Source: an uncultured Collinsella sp.
GTDB lineage: Bacteria > Actinomycetota > Coriobacteriia > Coriobacteriales > Coriobacteriaceae
Reading direction: 5' to 3'
DNA length: 64,000 bases
Assembly (NCBI GenBank): GCA_900541685.1
Contig: UQKM01000006.1
Location: forward strand, 1 to 64,000
A program made the translations under genes and the position numbers. Below are positions 23,719-32,892 of this stretch, in pieces. Numbering within the stretch: the stretch's first letter is position 1; each line of letters starts with the position of its first letter. The notes beneath the pieces were generated by a model. It was not told the origin of the DNA and searched no databases. It saw nothing but the letters and a program-made list of their open reading frames with translations.

Positions 23719-24622
23719 AAGAAAAAACACTGCATCGCATCTTTTAGCGCGATTTCGTGGATTGATTCAGGCGGCGGCGACGCTTGCGACCAATATTCAC
23801 CTGCCTAACTTTGCCAAGGGCGGCATCTACCAGGGAGCGGGCAAAGCCGTCTGCGTGCCGGGTCTCAACTGCTACTCGTGTCCGGCGGCCTCGGGTGCGT
23901 GCCCCATCGGGTCGTTTCAGTCGGTGGTGGGCTCGTCTAAGTTTAGCTTTTCGTATTACGTCACCGGAACGCTCATTCTGATCGGCGTGCTGCTGGGACG
24001 TTTTGTATGCGGCTTTTTGTGTCCGTTTGGATGGCTGCAAGAGCTTCTGCATAAGATTCCCAGCAAAAAGCTCTCCACGAAAAAGCTCAAGCCGCTCACG
24101 TACATCAAGTATGCCGTGCTACTGTTTGCCGTGGTGCTGCTGCCCGTCTTGGTGGTTAACGATGTGGGTATGGGCGACCCGTTCTTTTGCAAGTACATCT
24201 GCCCGCAGGGTGTGCTCGAGGGCGCGATTCCGCTGTCCATCATGAACGTGGGAATCCGCTCCGCGCTGGGAAAGCTCTTTACCTGGAAGCTCGCGATCCT
24301 CATTGCGGTTACGGTGCTGAGCGTGCTGTTCTACCGCCCCTTCTGTAAATGGATTTGCCCCCTCGGCGCATTTTATGCACTCATGAACAAGGTGTCGTTG
24401 CTGGGGATTCAGGTCGATCATTGTAAATGCGTCTCGTGCGGCAAGTGCGCCAAGGTGTGCCAGATGGACGTGGACGTTACGCGTACGCCCGACCATGCCG
24501 AGTGCATTCGTTGCGGCAAATGCGTGGGCGCGTGTCCCGTCGATGCTATTAGCTTTCGCTACGGGCTGGGTGTGACGGGTGACAAACCCGCGCAGTCCAC
24601 GCAAGCCTGCGAAAACAAATAG
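23711..24622 (+). CDS. NapH/MauM-like membrane 4Fe-4S ferredoxin protein
   Basis: A 303-residue membrane protein with about four membrane segments and several Cys clusters. There is an N-terminal GLNCYSCPAASGACP, then CGFLCPFGW and CKWICPLGA (paired C-x3-CP motifs typical of NapH), and a C-terminal 2x4Fe-4S ferredoxin (CKCVSCGKCAKVC and CIRCGKCVGACPVD). It should carry electrons across or from the membrane. The start is a TTG at 23711 that overlaps the stop of the CD1871A gene, preceded by GGAG; the alternative ATG at 23633 lies inside that gene in another frame. The next gene is a TlpA-like lipoprotein, suggesting that reducing equivalents go to an extracytoplasmic thiol. Confidence 0.85.
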   Translation: MDKRKNTASHLLARFRGLIQAAATLATNIHLPNFAKGGIYQGAGKAVCVPGLNCYSCPAASGACPIGSFQSVVGSSKFSFSYYVTGTLILIGVLLGRFVCGFLCPFGWLQELLHKIPSKKLSTKKLKPLTYIKYAVLLFAVVLLPVLVVNDVGMGDPFFCKYICPQGVLEGAIPLSIMNVGIRSALGKLFTWKLAILIAVTVLSVLFYRPFCKWICPLGAFYALMNKVSLLGIQVDHCKCVSCGKCAKVCQMDVDVTRTPDHAECIRCGKCVGACPVDAISFRYGLGVTGDKPAQSTQACENK

Positions 24623-24657
24623 GTACCTATATAAGTTTCGATATAAACGGAGGAACC

Positions 24658-25620
24658 ATGAAACTGTCAAAAATTGCGGCTCTGTTGATGCTGCCCGTGC
24701 TGGCGCTGACTCTCGCGGCGTGCTCTGCCCCCAAGGGCGACGCGAAGGATGCCACGAGCGGCGATGCGCAGATTGCCGAGCTTGTGGCACAAAAGCCGTC
24801 GAGCGCCGAGGAGGCGGCCAAGCTGTACCGGCAGCTGCTGCAAAAGGAAAACGAGATCTTTGCGAGCGATAACGCCCTATGGGAAAAGGTGTTCCTTGCG
24901 GCCAGCAAAGACACTCCCATGATTGAGGACGGCAAGAACTACGGTGACTTCTTGCTCGATACCATCGAGGGCGCCAAGGATCAGTTTGCGGCTGACGAGC
25001 TTAAGACGCTTAAGGCCGGCGCGCAGCAGGTCAAGGAGATCGAGGACAAGCTCATGGCGCTGGAGAAGGAGTTCCCCGGATGCGGCAGCACGCCCGGCGA
25101 GGGGGAGAGCGTCGATGCCTCGACCGCAGGCATGGCCAACGGCGAGAGCGGGGAGACGAAGTTCCCCAGCTTTAAGGGCAAGGACTTGGACGGCAACGAT
25201 GTAAACAGCGACGAGCTGTTCTCCAAGAACAAGGTCACCGTCATGAACTTCTGGTTTACCACCTGCAAGCCGTGCGTGGGAGAGCTGGGCGATCTGGAGA
25301 AGCTCAACAAGGAGCTTGCCGAGAAGGGCGGCCAGGTCGTGGGCGTTAATTCCTTTACGCTCGATGGCAACAAAGACGAGGTGGCTGATGCCAAGGACGT
25401 GCTTTCCAAGAAGGGCGTGACGTATAAGAACATCTGGTTTAAGTCGGACAGCGAGGCCGGAAAGTTCACCTCCAACCTGTACTCGTTCCCGACCACCTAC
25501 GTGATCGACCAGAACGGTAACATTGTGGGAGAGCCGATCATGGGCGGCATCAACTCCGCTGAGCAGCGCGAGGCGCTCAACAAACTGATCGATCAGGCAC
25601 TCGCGAAGAGCGAACAGTAA
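24658..25620 (+). CDS. TlpA-family thioredoxin-like lipoprotein
   Basis: A 320-residue exported protein. It has a lipoprotein signal with lipobox LAAC (C22), then a ~140-residue helical spacer rich in Lys and Glu, then a thioredoxin fold with VMNFWFTTCKPCVGEL (redox Cys 203 and 206) and the cis-Pro segment SFPTTYVID. AhpC-TSA/TlpA type. It would act outside the membrane, reducing or oxidising protein thiols with electrons from the NapH-like protein. The ribosome site GGAGG is 7 bp upstream. A terminator follows, so it ends the three-gene operon. Confidence 0.9.
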   Translation: MKLSKIAALLMLPVLALTLAACSAPKGDAKDATSGDAQIAELVAQKPSSAEEAAKLYRQLLQKENEIFASDNALWEKVFLAASKDTPMIEDGKNYGDFLLDTIEGAKDQFAADELKTLKAGAQQVKEIEDKLMALEKEFPGCGSTPGEGESVDASTAGMANGESGETKFPSFKGKDLDGNDVNSDELFSKNKVTVMNFWFTTCKPCVGELGDLEKLNKELAEKGGQVVGVNSFTLDGNKDEVADAKDVLSKKGVTYKNIWFKSDSEAGKFTSNLYSFPTTYVIDQNGNIVGEPIMGGINSAEQREALNKLIDQALAKSEQ

Positions 25621-25645
25621 GTCCGTGGGACAGACAACTGAAGGG

Positions 25646-25673
25646 GAGTCGCTGGAAACAGCGACTCTTTTTT
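25646..25673 (+). terminator. Intrinsic terminator of the redox operon
   Basis: A 9-bp stem GAGTCGCTG / CAGCGACTC with a short GAAA loop followed by six T. Confidence 0.9.
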
Positions 25674-25691
25674 CTGCTTCGGGGTAGCATC

Positions 25692-25850
25692 ATGGGTATA
25701 CGTCGAAAGGGCACGCAGCTTTTCGTGCATTGCCCGAGCGGTGCGCGAAACAACCAAGCTGTGAGTTTTCTTAAGCGGTCTGGGTATGGCAGTGTCAAGA
25801 ATATCGGCGGCATAAGCGGCTACACGGGAAAGGTGGTGCGTTGGCTATGA
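25692..25850 (+). pseudogene. Rhodanese-domain fragment (52 residues)
   Basis: A short frame reading LFVHCPSGARNNQAVSFL then GYGSVKNIGGISGYTGKV. This is the second half of a rhodanese domain, with the catalytic Cys loop HCPSGARN (C14) and the NIGGI strand. The first half (strands up to the LLDVR-like motif) is not encoded upstream, where the terminator lies. The frame has its own ATG, but no clear ribosome site. The stop overlaps the start of the CoA-disulfide reductase as ATGA, implying coupling. It is either a remnant of a larger sulfurtransferase or a minimal one. In a standard rhodanese loop the last residue would be Ser or Thr, not Asn. Confidence 0.6.
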
Positions 25851-27538
25851 AGGTGGTTATCGTTGGAGGCGTCGCGGGCGGCGCATCGGCGGCGGCACGT
25901 TTGCGCAGACTCGACGAGCAGGCCCAAATTGTCATCTTTGAGCGCACGGGTTTTGTATCGTATGCCAACTGTGGGCTTCCGTACTACATTGGCGGCGTGA
26001 TAGAAGAAGAGAGCGCATTGACGCTGCAGTCTCCCAAGGGCTTTTGGGATCGCTTTCGCATTACGGTCAAGACGAGTCACGAGGTGTTTGCCATCCATCC
26101 CGATTCGCATACGGTCGAGGTTCGCAATATGCTGACGGGCGAGGAATTTGTCGAGACGTATGACAAGCTCATCCTGTCGCCGGGTGCAAAGCCGATCCGC
26201 CCTGCGTTGCCGGGCATCGACTCGGATAAAATCTTTAGCCTACGCACCGTTGAGGACACGCTGCGTATTCACAGCTATGTTCGAGAGCGGCGACCGAGCA
26301 GTGCCGTCGTGATCGGCGGCGGCTTCATTGGCGTCGAGACGGCGGAGAATCTGTGTGAGCTGGGGCTCCAGGTGACCCTTCTGCAGCGTCCCGTCCAGCT
26401 TATGAACAACCTGGATTACGACATGGCGACCCTTTTGCATACCGAGGTGCGTGAGCACGGTATCGATCTGCGCCTCAAGGCCGATGTGACAGGTTTTGAG
26501 GAAGTTGATGGCCGCGTTGTCACCCATGTTGCGGGCGATGGCCCTATCGGAGCCGATATGGTGCTGCTTGCCATTGGCGTGGCACCTGAGAGCCATCTGG
26601 CGCAAGAGGCGGGGCTCGAACTGGGCATCAAGGGGACTATTGTGGTCAACGACCGCATGGAGACCTCTGCTGCCGACGTGTATGCCGTGGGCGATGCCGT
26701 GCAGGTCACGCATCAGGTGACCGGCGAGGACGCGGTCATTTCGCTCGCCGGCCCCGCCAACAAGCAGGGGCGTGTCGTCGCCGATGTCATAGCCGGCATG
26801 GACAGCTGCTACCTCGGATCGTTGGGCTCATCGGTTATCAAGGTATTCGACTTGACGGCGGCAAGCACGGGACTATCCGAAAAGGCGGCACACGCGGCGG
26901 GAATTGACTGCGACAGCGTGGTCCTGTCGCCCGGTTCGCATGCGGGTTATTATCCGGGTGCAACGCCCATGACCATGAAGGTTGTCTTCGAGAAGCAGGG
27001 ATTGCGCCTGCTGGGTGCGCAAATCGTGGGCATCGATGGTGTGGACAAGCGTATCGACGTTCTGGCGACTGCCATCCAGGCAGGCATGCGCGGCGATAGG
27101 CTTAAAGATTTGGACCTAGCATACGCGCCGCCGTATTCATCGGCGAAGGATCCCGTCAATATGGCGGGCTTTATGATCGAGAACCTCAATCGCGGCATAC
27201 TGGCGCAGTGGCATTGGGAGGATGAGCCCAACTTGCCACGCGATGGCAGCGTGCAGCTGCTCGATGTTCGTACGGAAGGGGAGTATGAGCGCGGGCATAT
27301 CGATGGTTTCGTAAACATTCCCGTCGATGATCTGCGCAATCGCCTGGGCGAGCTCGACCGGGCCAAGCCGGTTTACGTGATTTGCCAGAGCGGCATTCGC
27401 AGCTACATTGCTTGCCGCATTTTGGCGCAGCATGGCTTTGAGTGCTTTAACTTCTCGGGCGGCTATCGCTTCTTTGCAGCCGTGACTGAGGCTCGCCGCG
27501 GCAGCGCTAACGTTATGCCGTGCGGGCTCGAAAAGTAG
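25847..27538 (+). CDS. CoA-disulfide reductase-like FAD oxidoreductase with C-terminal rhodanese domain
   Basis: A 563-residue fusion of a class III pyridine nucleotide-disulfide oxidoreductase and a rhodanese. FAD loop GGVAGGASAAAR (7-18), single redox Cys C42 in SYANCGLPYY, NAD(P) loop VIGGGFIGVE, FAD-binding VYAVGDAV, dimerisation domain, then a rhodanese domain from about residue 460 with LLDVRTEGEY and the active loop CQSGIRS (C513). Members reduce CoA disulfide, persulfides or polysulfide; the fused rhodanese points to persulfide handling. I use ATG 25847 with AAAGGTGG upstream; TTG 25841 is two codons earlier. Confidence 0.9.
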   Translation: MKVVIVGGVAGGASAAARLRRLDEQAQIVIFERTGFVSYANCGLPYYIGGVIEEESALTLQSPKGFWDRFRITVKTSHEVFAIHPDSHTVEVRNMLTGEEFVETYDKLILSPGAKPIRPALPGIDSDKIFSLRTVEDTLRIHSYVRERRPSSAVVIGGGFIGVETAENLCELGLQVTLLQRPVQLMNNLDYDMATLLHTEVREHGIDLRLKADVTGFEEVDGRVVTHVAGDGPIGADMVLLAIGVAPESHLAQEAGLELGIKGTIVVNDRMETSAADVYAVGDAVQVTHQVTGEDAVISLAGPANKQGRVVADVIAGMDSCYLGSLGSSVIKVFDLTAASTGLSEKAAHAAGIDCDSVVLSPGSHAGYYPGATPMTMKVVFEKQGLRLLGAQIVGIDGVDKRIDVLATAIQAGMRGDRLKDLDLAYAPPYSSAKDPVNMAGFMIENLNRGILAQWHWEDEPNLPRDGSVQLLDVRTEGEYERGHIDGFVNIPVDDLRNRLGELDRAKPVYVICQSGIRSYIACRILAQHGFECFNFSGGYRFFAAVTEARRGSANVMPCGLEK

Positions 27539-27549
27539 CGCGCATTGGA

Positions 27550-27580
27550 ATGTGACAAAGTGACAGCCTCTTTGTCGCAT
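27550..27580. repeat. R1 palindromic repeat, copy 2
   Basis: ATGTGACAAAGTG and CTCTTTGTCGCAT arms around ACAGC, starting 12 bp after the CoA-disulfide reductase stop. The hairpin may act as its 3' end. The following 27581-27759 shows no gene. Confidence 0.75.
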
Positions 27581-27759
27581 CGGGGATGTTATATGCGGGA
27601 TGGTGCGCCATGCGGCGTGCTGTCCCGTTCGTTTTTTGGCGCGGTTCGTTACATTCCTCACTGGTATCGGCCAAAAATGAGGATAGAGTAGGACAAACGC
27701 GCCGAACGTGAACGGCGGGGGAGCGGGCGAGCGCGCCCGCGCGAGAGAGGTTGCCGTCC

Positions 27760-30700
27760 ATGCTGGATCTCAGAGTTATTTGCAAAAGGTACGTTACGCA
27801 GTCGTTTACGCAGGTAGCGCTCGACAGCGTAAGCCTGTCTTTTCGCGATAACGAGTTCGTAGCCGTTCTGGGTCCCTCGGGTTCGGGTAAAACTACGATG
27901 CTCAACGTCATCGGTGGACTCGACCATTTCGATTCCGGCGACCTGCTGATCGATGGCATCTCGACCAAGGACTTCAGCGACCGCGATTGGGATGCCTACA
28001 GAAACAATCGCATTGGCTTTGTGTTTCAGAGCTACAACCTCATTCCGCATCAGACCATTTTGGAAAACGTGGAATTGGCGCTTACACTCACGGGCGTGGG
28101 ACATGCCGAGCGCCGCCAGCGTGCGCGTAAGGCGCTCGAGGCGGTTGGTCTGGGCGAGCACGTTGACAAACGCCCGAACCAGCTTTCGGGCGGGCAGATG
28201 CAGCGCGTGGCCATTGCCCGCGCCTTGATCAACGACCCCGAAATCGTGCTGGCTGACGAGCCGACCGGCGCCTTGGACTCAACGACATCCGTGCAGGTTA
28301 TGGATTTGCTCAAGGACGTTGCGCGCGATCGTCTGGTCATCATGGTCACGCACAATCCCGAGCTGGCGTACAAGTACGCCACGCGCATCGTCAGCCTGGC
28401 GGACGGCAAGGTCACCGACGATTCCGACCCCTTTGATGTGGCCACGGTCGCACATCGCGAGGCAAAACCCACGCGCAAAACCTCGATGAGCTTTATGACG
28501 GCCCTGGGGCTTTCTGCCCGAAACCTCATGACCAAGAAGGGCCGCACGGCCATGACGGCCTTTGCAGGTTCGATTGGCATTATTGGCATCGCGGCGATTC
28601 TGGCGCTCTCCAACGGCGTAAACGGCTACATCAAAAAGGTCGAGGAGGACACGCTCTCAAGCTACCCGCTTACGATTTCCAAACAAGATTACGACCTGTC
28701 GTCTATGATGGGCGGACAGGGGGCCACGGATGAGGAGGCGTCCAAGGGCGAGGACTCGTCCGATGGCGCTACCGGCGGCAAGGCTCAGGGGACCGATAAG
28801 ATCCCTGTGGTCACGGCCGTAAAGGACATGTTCGCAAGTGTTAAATCTAACGATATGACGAGCTTTAAGGCATGGCTTGACGACGGCGGCAACGGTATCG
28901 ACAAAGAGGTCAACGCTATTCAGTATGGTTACGGCGTGACGCCGGTTGTCTATCGTTCGAGTAAGGGCGACGAGAAGCCCGTTCGCCTTGTTCCCAACGC
29001 TATGACCGAGGCCATGAGCGGAGGCGCGAGCTCGGCGGCAACGGTGAGCATGGAATCCATGGGAACGTCGGTCTTTAACGAGATGATTGACGACCAGAGC
29101 CTGCTCGACAGCCAGTACGATGTCGTTGCCGGCCATTGGCCTACGTCCGCCAACGAGGCCGTGATGGTGCTTTCGAGCCGCGGAACGGTGGGCGACTACA
29201 CGCTCTACAGTATCGGCGCGCTGGATATCGATGAGCTCAACGACCTGGTTAACAGTGCCATGACGGCCGACGGCAAGGTCAAGACGCCCAAGACCGGCAG
29301 CGACTTTACCTACGACGATGCACTGTCCACGACGTTTAAGGTGTTGTCGCCGGCCGATGCCTATCGCAAAAACGAAGAGACCGGCATGTGGACTGACATG
29401 TCTGGCGACGCCGACTTTATGAAAGCCAAGGTTGCCGACGGTATTGACGTGCGCATTGTGGGCGTGGTGCGACCCAACGAGACGGCAAACGCGAGCGCAT
29501 TGTCCCCGGGCATTGTCTATACGCATGCGCTGACTCGCCAGCTTATGGAGCGTGCTGCCGATTCGCAGATTGTGCAGGAGCAGCTTGCCCACCCCGAGAC
29601 GGATGTCTTTACGGGCAAAACCTTCGACGAGCTGCAGGGCGAAGCCAAGCAGGGCGTGGATTTGGGCAGTATGTTCAGCGTAGACGAGGCGGCACTGAAG
29701 AGCGCGTTCTCGTTCGATGCATCTGCGCTCTCGGGCGCAGCCGGCGGTATGGACCTTTCTGGTCTCGACTTGTCCGGGCTGGACATTGACCTTTCGGGTG
29801 TTGGGAGGGACATCGACTTTAGTGACATCATGGCCAAAGCGCCGGCCCCAGATTTCTCGGGCATCTTTGATGGTCTTGAGCTCACGCCTGAGCAAATGCA
29901 GCAGGTGGGAGCACTTGCCAACCAGCTGTTTGAGGGCTTTATGCGCTCTGATCAGTTTAAGGCGCTGTCACCCGAAGATCTTAAGGACGCGTCAAAGCTC
30001 GCTGCCGCATTCTCAGCGTACCTTGAGAATGATGTCGCAGCCCAGCAATACCTGGCTCAGCTCAGGGCGCTCGGCGGCGATGCCCTGGCCGAGCGTCTGC
30101 AGCAGGTGATGGGCGACTATGTGCAAAAGCAGCTGGCTCCGTATTTGCAGCAGTCTATGGATCAGGTGATGAAGGCGGTCAGCGAGCAGATTGCCACGAC
30201 GGTATCAGCTCAGCTCAAGGCGGGCGCGGCAGGGCTTATGGACCAGATGGCGACGCAGATGTCTTCGAGTTTTGCCAACCTGGCGAGCGCCATGCGCGTG
30301 GATGCGAACGCCTTTGCTCGCGCTATCCACTTTAACATGGACGCTGAGGACCTGAGTTCGCTCATGATGAGCTATGCCAAGGCGTCGAAGCTCACCTACG
30401 ACAACAATCTGACCACGTTGGGCTATGCGGACGAGGCGGACCCCATTTCGGTCAAGATTTTCCCGCGCGACTTTGAGGCCAAGGAGCGCGTGCTCGATTA
30501 TATCGATGCGTACAACAAGCAGGTCAAAGCCGCTGGTCACGATGAGCAGGCAATCTTGTATACCGACTACATGGGCATCATCATGGGCTCGGTGACCGAC
30601 ATCGTGAATACTATCAGCTTGGTGCTCATCGCATTCGTGAGTATCAGTTTGGTGGTGAGCTCCATCATGATCGGCATCATCACCTACATCAGCGTGCTGG

Positions 30701-31014
30701 AGCGCAAAAAGGAGATTGGCATCCTGCGCGCGATCGGCGCGTCAAAGCGCAACGTGGCAAACGTATTTAATGCCGAGACCTTTATCGAAGGCCTCATTGC
30801 CGGCGTCTTTGCCATTGTCGTCGTGGTGGCCGTGAGCTTTCCGGTTAATGCCTGGGCGCTTGCGGCCAAGCAGGTGCCCAACCTGATGAGCCTGCCCGTT
30901 CAAGACGCGCTGATGCTCATTGTAATTTCGGTGCTGCTGACGGTCGTTGCCGGCCTGCTGCCGGCTCGCAGCGCATCCAAGAAAGACCCTGTGGAAGCCC
31001 TACGTTCCGAATAA
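27760..31014 (+). CDS. MacB-like ABC transporter, fused ATPase and FtsX-type permease
   Basis: A 1084-residue single-chain exporter. The N-terminal ABC ATPase (about 1-225) has Walker A GPSGSGKTT, Q-loop FQSYN, signature LSGGQMQR and Walker B VLADEPTGALD. The first membrane helix is near residue 270 (AFAGSIGIIGIAAILALSNG). A very large extracytoplasmic domain of about 600 residues follows, and then three FtsX-type helices to the end (SLVLIAFVSISLVVSSIMIG onward). The outer domain contains a short repeat, DLSGLDLSGLDIDLSG, and Gln/Ala-rich helices that look coiled. MacB-type proteins move substrates or force across the membrane by mechanotransmission rather than classical transport. The start ATG 27760 has GAGAGAGG upstream. 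Confidence 0.88.
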   Translation: MLDLRVICKRYVTQSFTQVALDSVSLSFRDNEFVAVLGPSGSGKTTMLNVIGGLDHFDSGDLLIDGISTKDFSDRDWDAYRNNRIGFVFQSYNLIPHQTILENVELALTLTGVGHAERRQRARKALEAVGLGEHVDKRPNQLSGGQMQRVAIARALINDPEIVLADEPTGALDSTTSVQVMDLLKDVARDRLVIMVTHNPELAYKYATRIVSLADGKVTDDSDPFDVATVAHREAKPTRKTSMSFMTALGLSARNLMTKKGRTAMTAFAGSIGIIGIAAILALSNGVNGYIKKVEEDTLSSYPLTISKQDYDLSSMMGGQGATDEEASKGEDSSDGATGGKAQGTDKIPVVTAVKDMFASVKSNDMTSFKAWLDDGGNGIDKEVNAIQYGYGVTPVVYRSSKGDEKPVRLVPNAMTEAMSGGASSAATVSMESMGTSVFNEMIDDQSLLDSQYDVVAGHWPTSANEAVMVLSSRGTVGDYTLYSIGALDIDELNDLVNSAMTADGKVKTPKTGSDFTYDDALSTTFKVLSPADAYRKNEETGMWTDMSGDADFMKAKVADGIDVRIVGVVRPNETANASALSPGIVYTHALTRQLMERAADSQIVQEQLAHPETDVFTGKTFDELQGEAKQGVDLGSMFSVDEAALKSAFSFDASALSGAAGGMDLSGLDLSGLDIDLSGVGRDIDFSDIMAKAPAPDFSGIFDGLELTPEQMQQVGALANQLFEGFMRSDQFKALSPEDLKDASKLAAAFSAYLENDVAAQQYLAQLRALGGDALAERLQQVMGDYVQKQLAPYLQQSMDQVMKAVSEQIATTVSAQLKAGAAGLMDQMATQMSSSFANLASAMRVDANAFARAIHFNMDAEDLSSLMMSYAKASKLTYDNNLTTLGYADEADPISVKIFPRDFEAKERVLDYIDAYNKQVKAAGHDEQAILYTDYMGIIMGSVTDIVNTISLVLIAFVSISLVVSSIMIGIITYISVLERKKEIGILRAIGASKRNVANVFNAETFIEGLIAGVFAIVVVVAVSFPVNAWALAAKQVPNLMSLPVQDALMLIVISVLLTVVAGLLPARSASKKDPVEALRSE

Positions 31015-31044
31015 TGTGACAAAGGGACGGTCCCTTTTTCACAT
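31014..31044. repeat. R1 palindromic repeat, copy 3
   Basis: Begins at the last base of the ABC transporter stop codon: ATGTGACAAAGGG, ACGGT, CCCTTTTTCACAT. Its stem and T-rich right arm could end transcription from both convergent genes. Confidence 0.8.
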
Positions 31045-31050
31045 TTGCGC

Positions 31051-32184
31051 CTAGCTCGTTTTGCCCATCAACGTGATACGGATGCTTGGATGGGTGTACT
31101 CGTCAAACTCGTCCTCGGGCTCCGTGTCAAACGAATAGTACGTTTTGATGAGGTCGTCACTCGTCCTGATGGAGATTCTCTCGTAGAGCGAACCGTTCAA
31201 AAAAGCCTGCCTAAACTCTTCGGGGGGCTTTTGCGGTGCTAGGAGCTCGGGACTCACGGTCTTGACGTCTACGGTTTGGACGACAGAGGAAAGCTCATCC
31301 AAGTCGAGCTCGATGCGGGCGAGGTTGTCCTCAAGGCTCGCGTCGGGGTCGATCTCCGCTATGTAACTCACTTCCTTGAGCGTTCCCTTGTTATCGAAAT
31401 CCAGGTACGTATAGGTCTTCTGGGTATCGGAGTCGCCGTCGTGCAAGTAGCCGCGGACATGATAGCCGTAATCTTGATATCGCTCGTAGGGGTCATCGGC
31501 GGACACGTACTCGCATGCGGGCTCTAATGCCTTGCGGGCGATGGCGATCTGCTCGGCCGCGGCCGCGGCGTTCTGTTGCATCTTGATGTTTCCCTGCGCC
31601 AGCTGCGGGATATAGGCACCGCACACGATTGCGAGGGGCAGTGCCACAAGCGCGACGATCCACTTTTTTGCACGGGGGATAGGCACGCCACAGGCCTCTG
31701 CCATGGCCTTTGCGTTGGCAAAGCTTTCGGCAAGCACGTCTGCCGCGGTGGCGACGGCGCCTACGGCAGCGGCGGCTTCTGCCGCACCGCCCAGGTTGCG
31801 TGCGGTCTCATTGTCGCTGTTCTTGAGCAGACGCGCGGCGGCCTGCGTGCCAACAACGCCTGCAATTTGTGCCGAGCGGTCTTTTTCGCTCTGCTCGACG
31901 GCGAGCCGGTGCTGCATTTCCCTCCACTGCTTGCCGCGCATGCCAAAGCGCGGCGCGAGCGCGCAATAGCAGAAGATGATGAGCTCGACGGCGGTGAGCG
32001 CCAAGGCGGTCATCATGCCCGTCTCCTGGAAGCTTTCATGATGGAAGACGATATCGTCAATCATTTCGAAGGGAATGATCAAAAAAGGCAGCACAAACGC
32101 CATGGCAAGCGCCGCGCCGGCAACCTTGGGACAGATGCAGTATCGCTGGATGCGCTTGCGTTCTTGTTCGGAAAGTGTAGCCAT
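31051..32184 (-). CDS. Membrane protein of unknown function
   Basis: A 377-residue protein. It has a cytoplasmic Lys/Arg-rich start, two membrane segments (about 25-42 and 58-76), an Ala-rich helical stretch (NLGGAAEAAAAVGAVATAADVL), a third membrane segment near residue 155 (KKWIVALVALPLAIVCGAYI), and an extracytoplasmic mixed C-terminal domain of ~210 residues. No family is recognised. ATG 32184 is chosen because CAAGGAG lies 6 bp upstream; the in-frame extension to 32238 is Pro/Arg-rich. It is followed closely by the repeat and preceded by the DUF3592 gene on the same strand, a likely two-gene unit. Confidence 0.75.
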   Translation of the reverse strand: MATLSEQERKRIQRYCICPKVAGAALAMAFVLPFLIIPFEMIDDIVFHHESFQETGMMTALALTAVELIIFCYCALAPRFGMRGKQWREMQHRLAVEQSEKDRSAQIAGVVGTQAAARLLKNSDNETARNLGGAAEAAAAVGAVATAADVLAESFANAKAMAEACGVPIPRAKKWIVALVALPLAIVCGAYIPQLAQGNIKMQQNAAAAAEQIAIARKALEPACEYVSADDPYERYQDYGYHVRGYLHDGDSDTQKTYTYLDFDNKGTLKEVSYIAEIDPDASLEDNLARIELDLDELSSVVQTVDVKTVSPELLAPQKPPEEFRQAFLNGSLYERISIRTSDDLIKTYYSFDTEPEDEFDEYTHPSIRITLMGKTS

Positions 32185-32247
32185 AGCTGCTCCTTGGTGT
32201 CGTGGCGGTCGTTGCGGCGCATGGGGTGCGGGGCGCATCAGTTTGAG

Positions 32248-32775
32248 CTAGCGCTGGATAAGAACATAGAGCAAGATGCTCATCGCGATGAGCAAGAAGC
32301 CCGCGATGTTAAACATCAGTGTGGCAAAGTTGCCCACGATGGGGCGTTCGACATAGCTTTTGTCTGGGTTGCTGGGGTTGTAGTACACGGTCATTTGGCT
32401 ACCGAGGGGCCAAAGCTGCTCCGCGAGGGTGCCTAGGCGGGCGATGGGGCCTGTCTGCACGTGCAGCCAGCCCTTGGCGTCTTCGTAGGCGGTGGCTTGC
32501 GTGCGGATGGGGAGTCCCGACAAGCTTTTGGTCTTTATGCCACGGAATTGTTTTTTCGCGCGGTATTGCGTGCCGTCGACGGCGTATTCCAAAACGGGAT
32601 ACATCCTGCCTTCGCCCATAAAGCGATGGTCGATGACCGTTCCCATGGTCACGGCGGTACAGGCCTTGGCTTTCTTGCGAGCGGCGGCTTTCATGAGCGC
32701 GCTCACTCCGATAAGCAGGATGCCGATGCCCCCAACCAAGATGAGCGCGAGCAGGGATATCTGCGACGTGATCAT
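32248..32775 (-). CDS. DUF3592-like membrane protein
   Basis: A 175-residue protein with an N-terminal membrane helix (ISLLALILVGGIGILLIGVS), an exposed domain carrying YPVLEYAVDGTQYRAKK and MTVYYNPSNPDKSYVE (the Y-NP-NP-S motif of DUF3592), and a C-terminal helix (FATLMFNIAGFLLIAMSILL). The function of the family is not known. It is upstream of, and on the same strand as, the 31051-32184 membrane protein. GGAG precedes ATG 32775. Confidence 0.8.
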   Translation of the reverse strand: MITSQISLLALILVGGIGILLIGVSALMKAAARKKAKACTAVTMGTVIDHRFMGEGRMYPVLEYAVDGTQYRAKKQFRGIKTKSLSGLPIRTQATAYEDAKGWLHVQTGPIARLGTLAEQLWPLGSQMTVYYNPSNPDKSYVERPIVGNFATLMFNIAGFLLIAMSILLYVLIQR

Positions 32776-32847
32776 GGCGTTCTCCTTTGGCGCGATACCG
32801 TCATATGTGACTCAGTATAGAGAACCCCCGCCCTCGGTGGGCGTATT

Positions 32848-32878
32848 ATGTGACAAAGGGACAGTCCCTTTCTCACAT
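32848..32878. repeat. R1 palindromic repeat, copy 4
   Basis: ATGTGACAAAGGG, ACAGT, CCCTTTCTCACAT. Unlike the other copies it is in a divergent promoter region, just upstream of the Dus gene. Confidence 0.8.
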
Positions 32879-32892
32879 TGATTTGAGAGTGG

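Noticed and set aside
28657..29895. A 412-codon minus-strand frame inside the ABC transporter gene
   Set aside because: Lies wholly within a gene with clear ABC and FtsX motifs; its own translation shows none.
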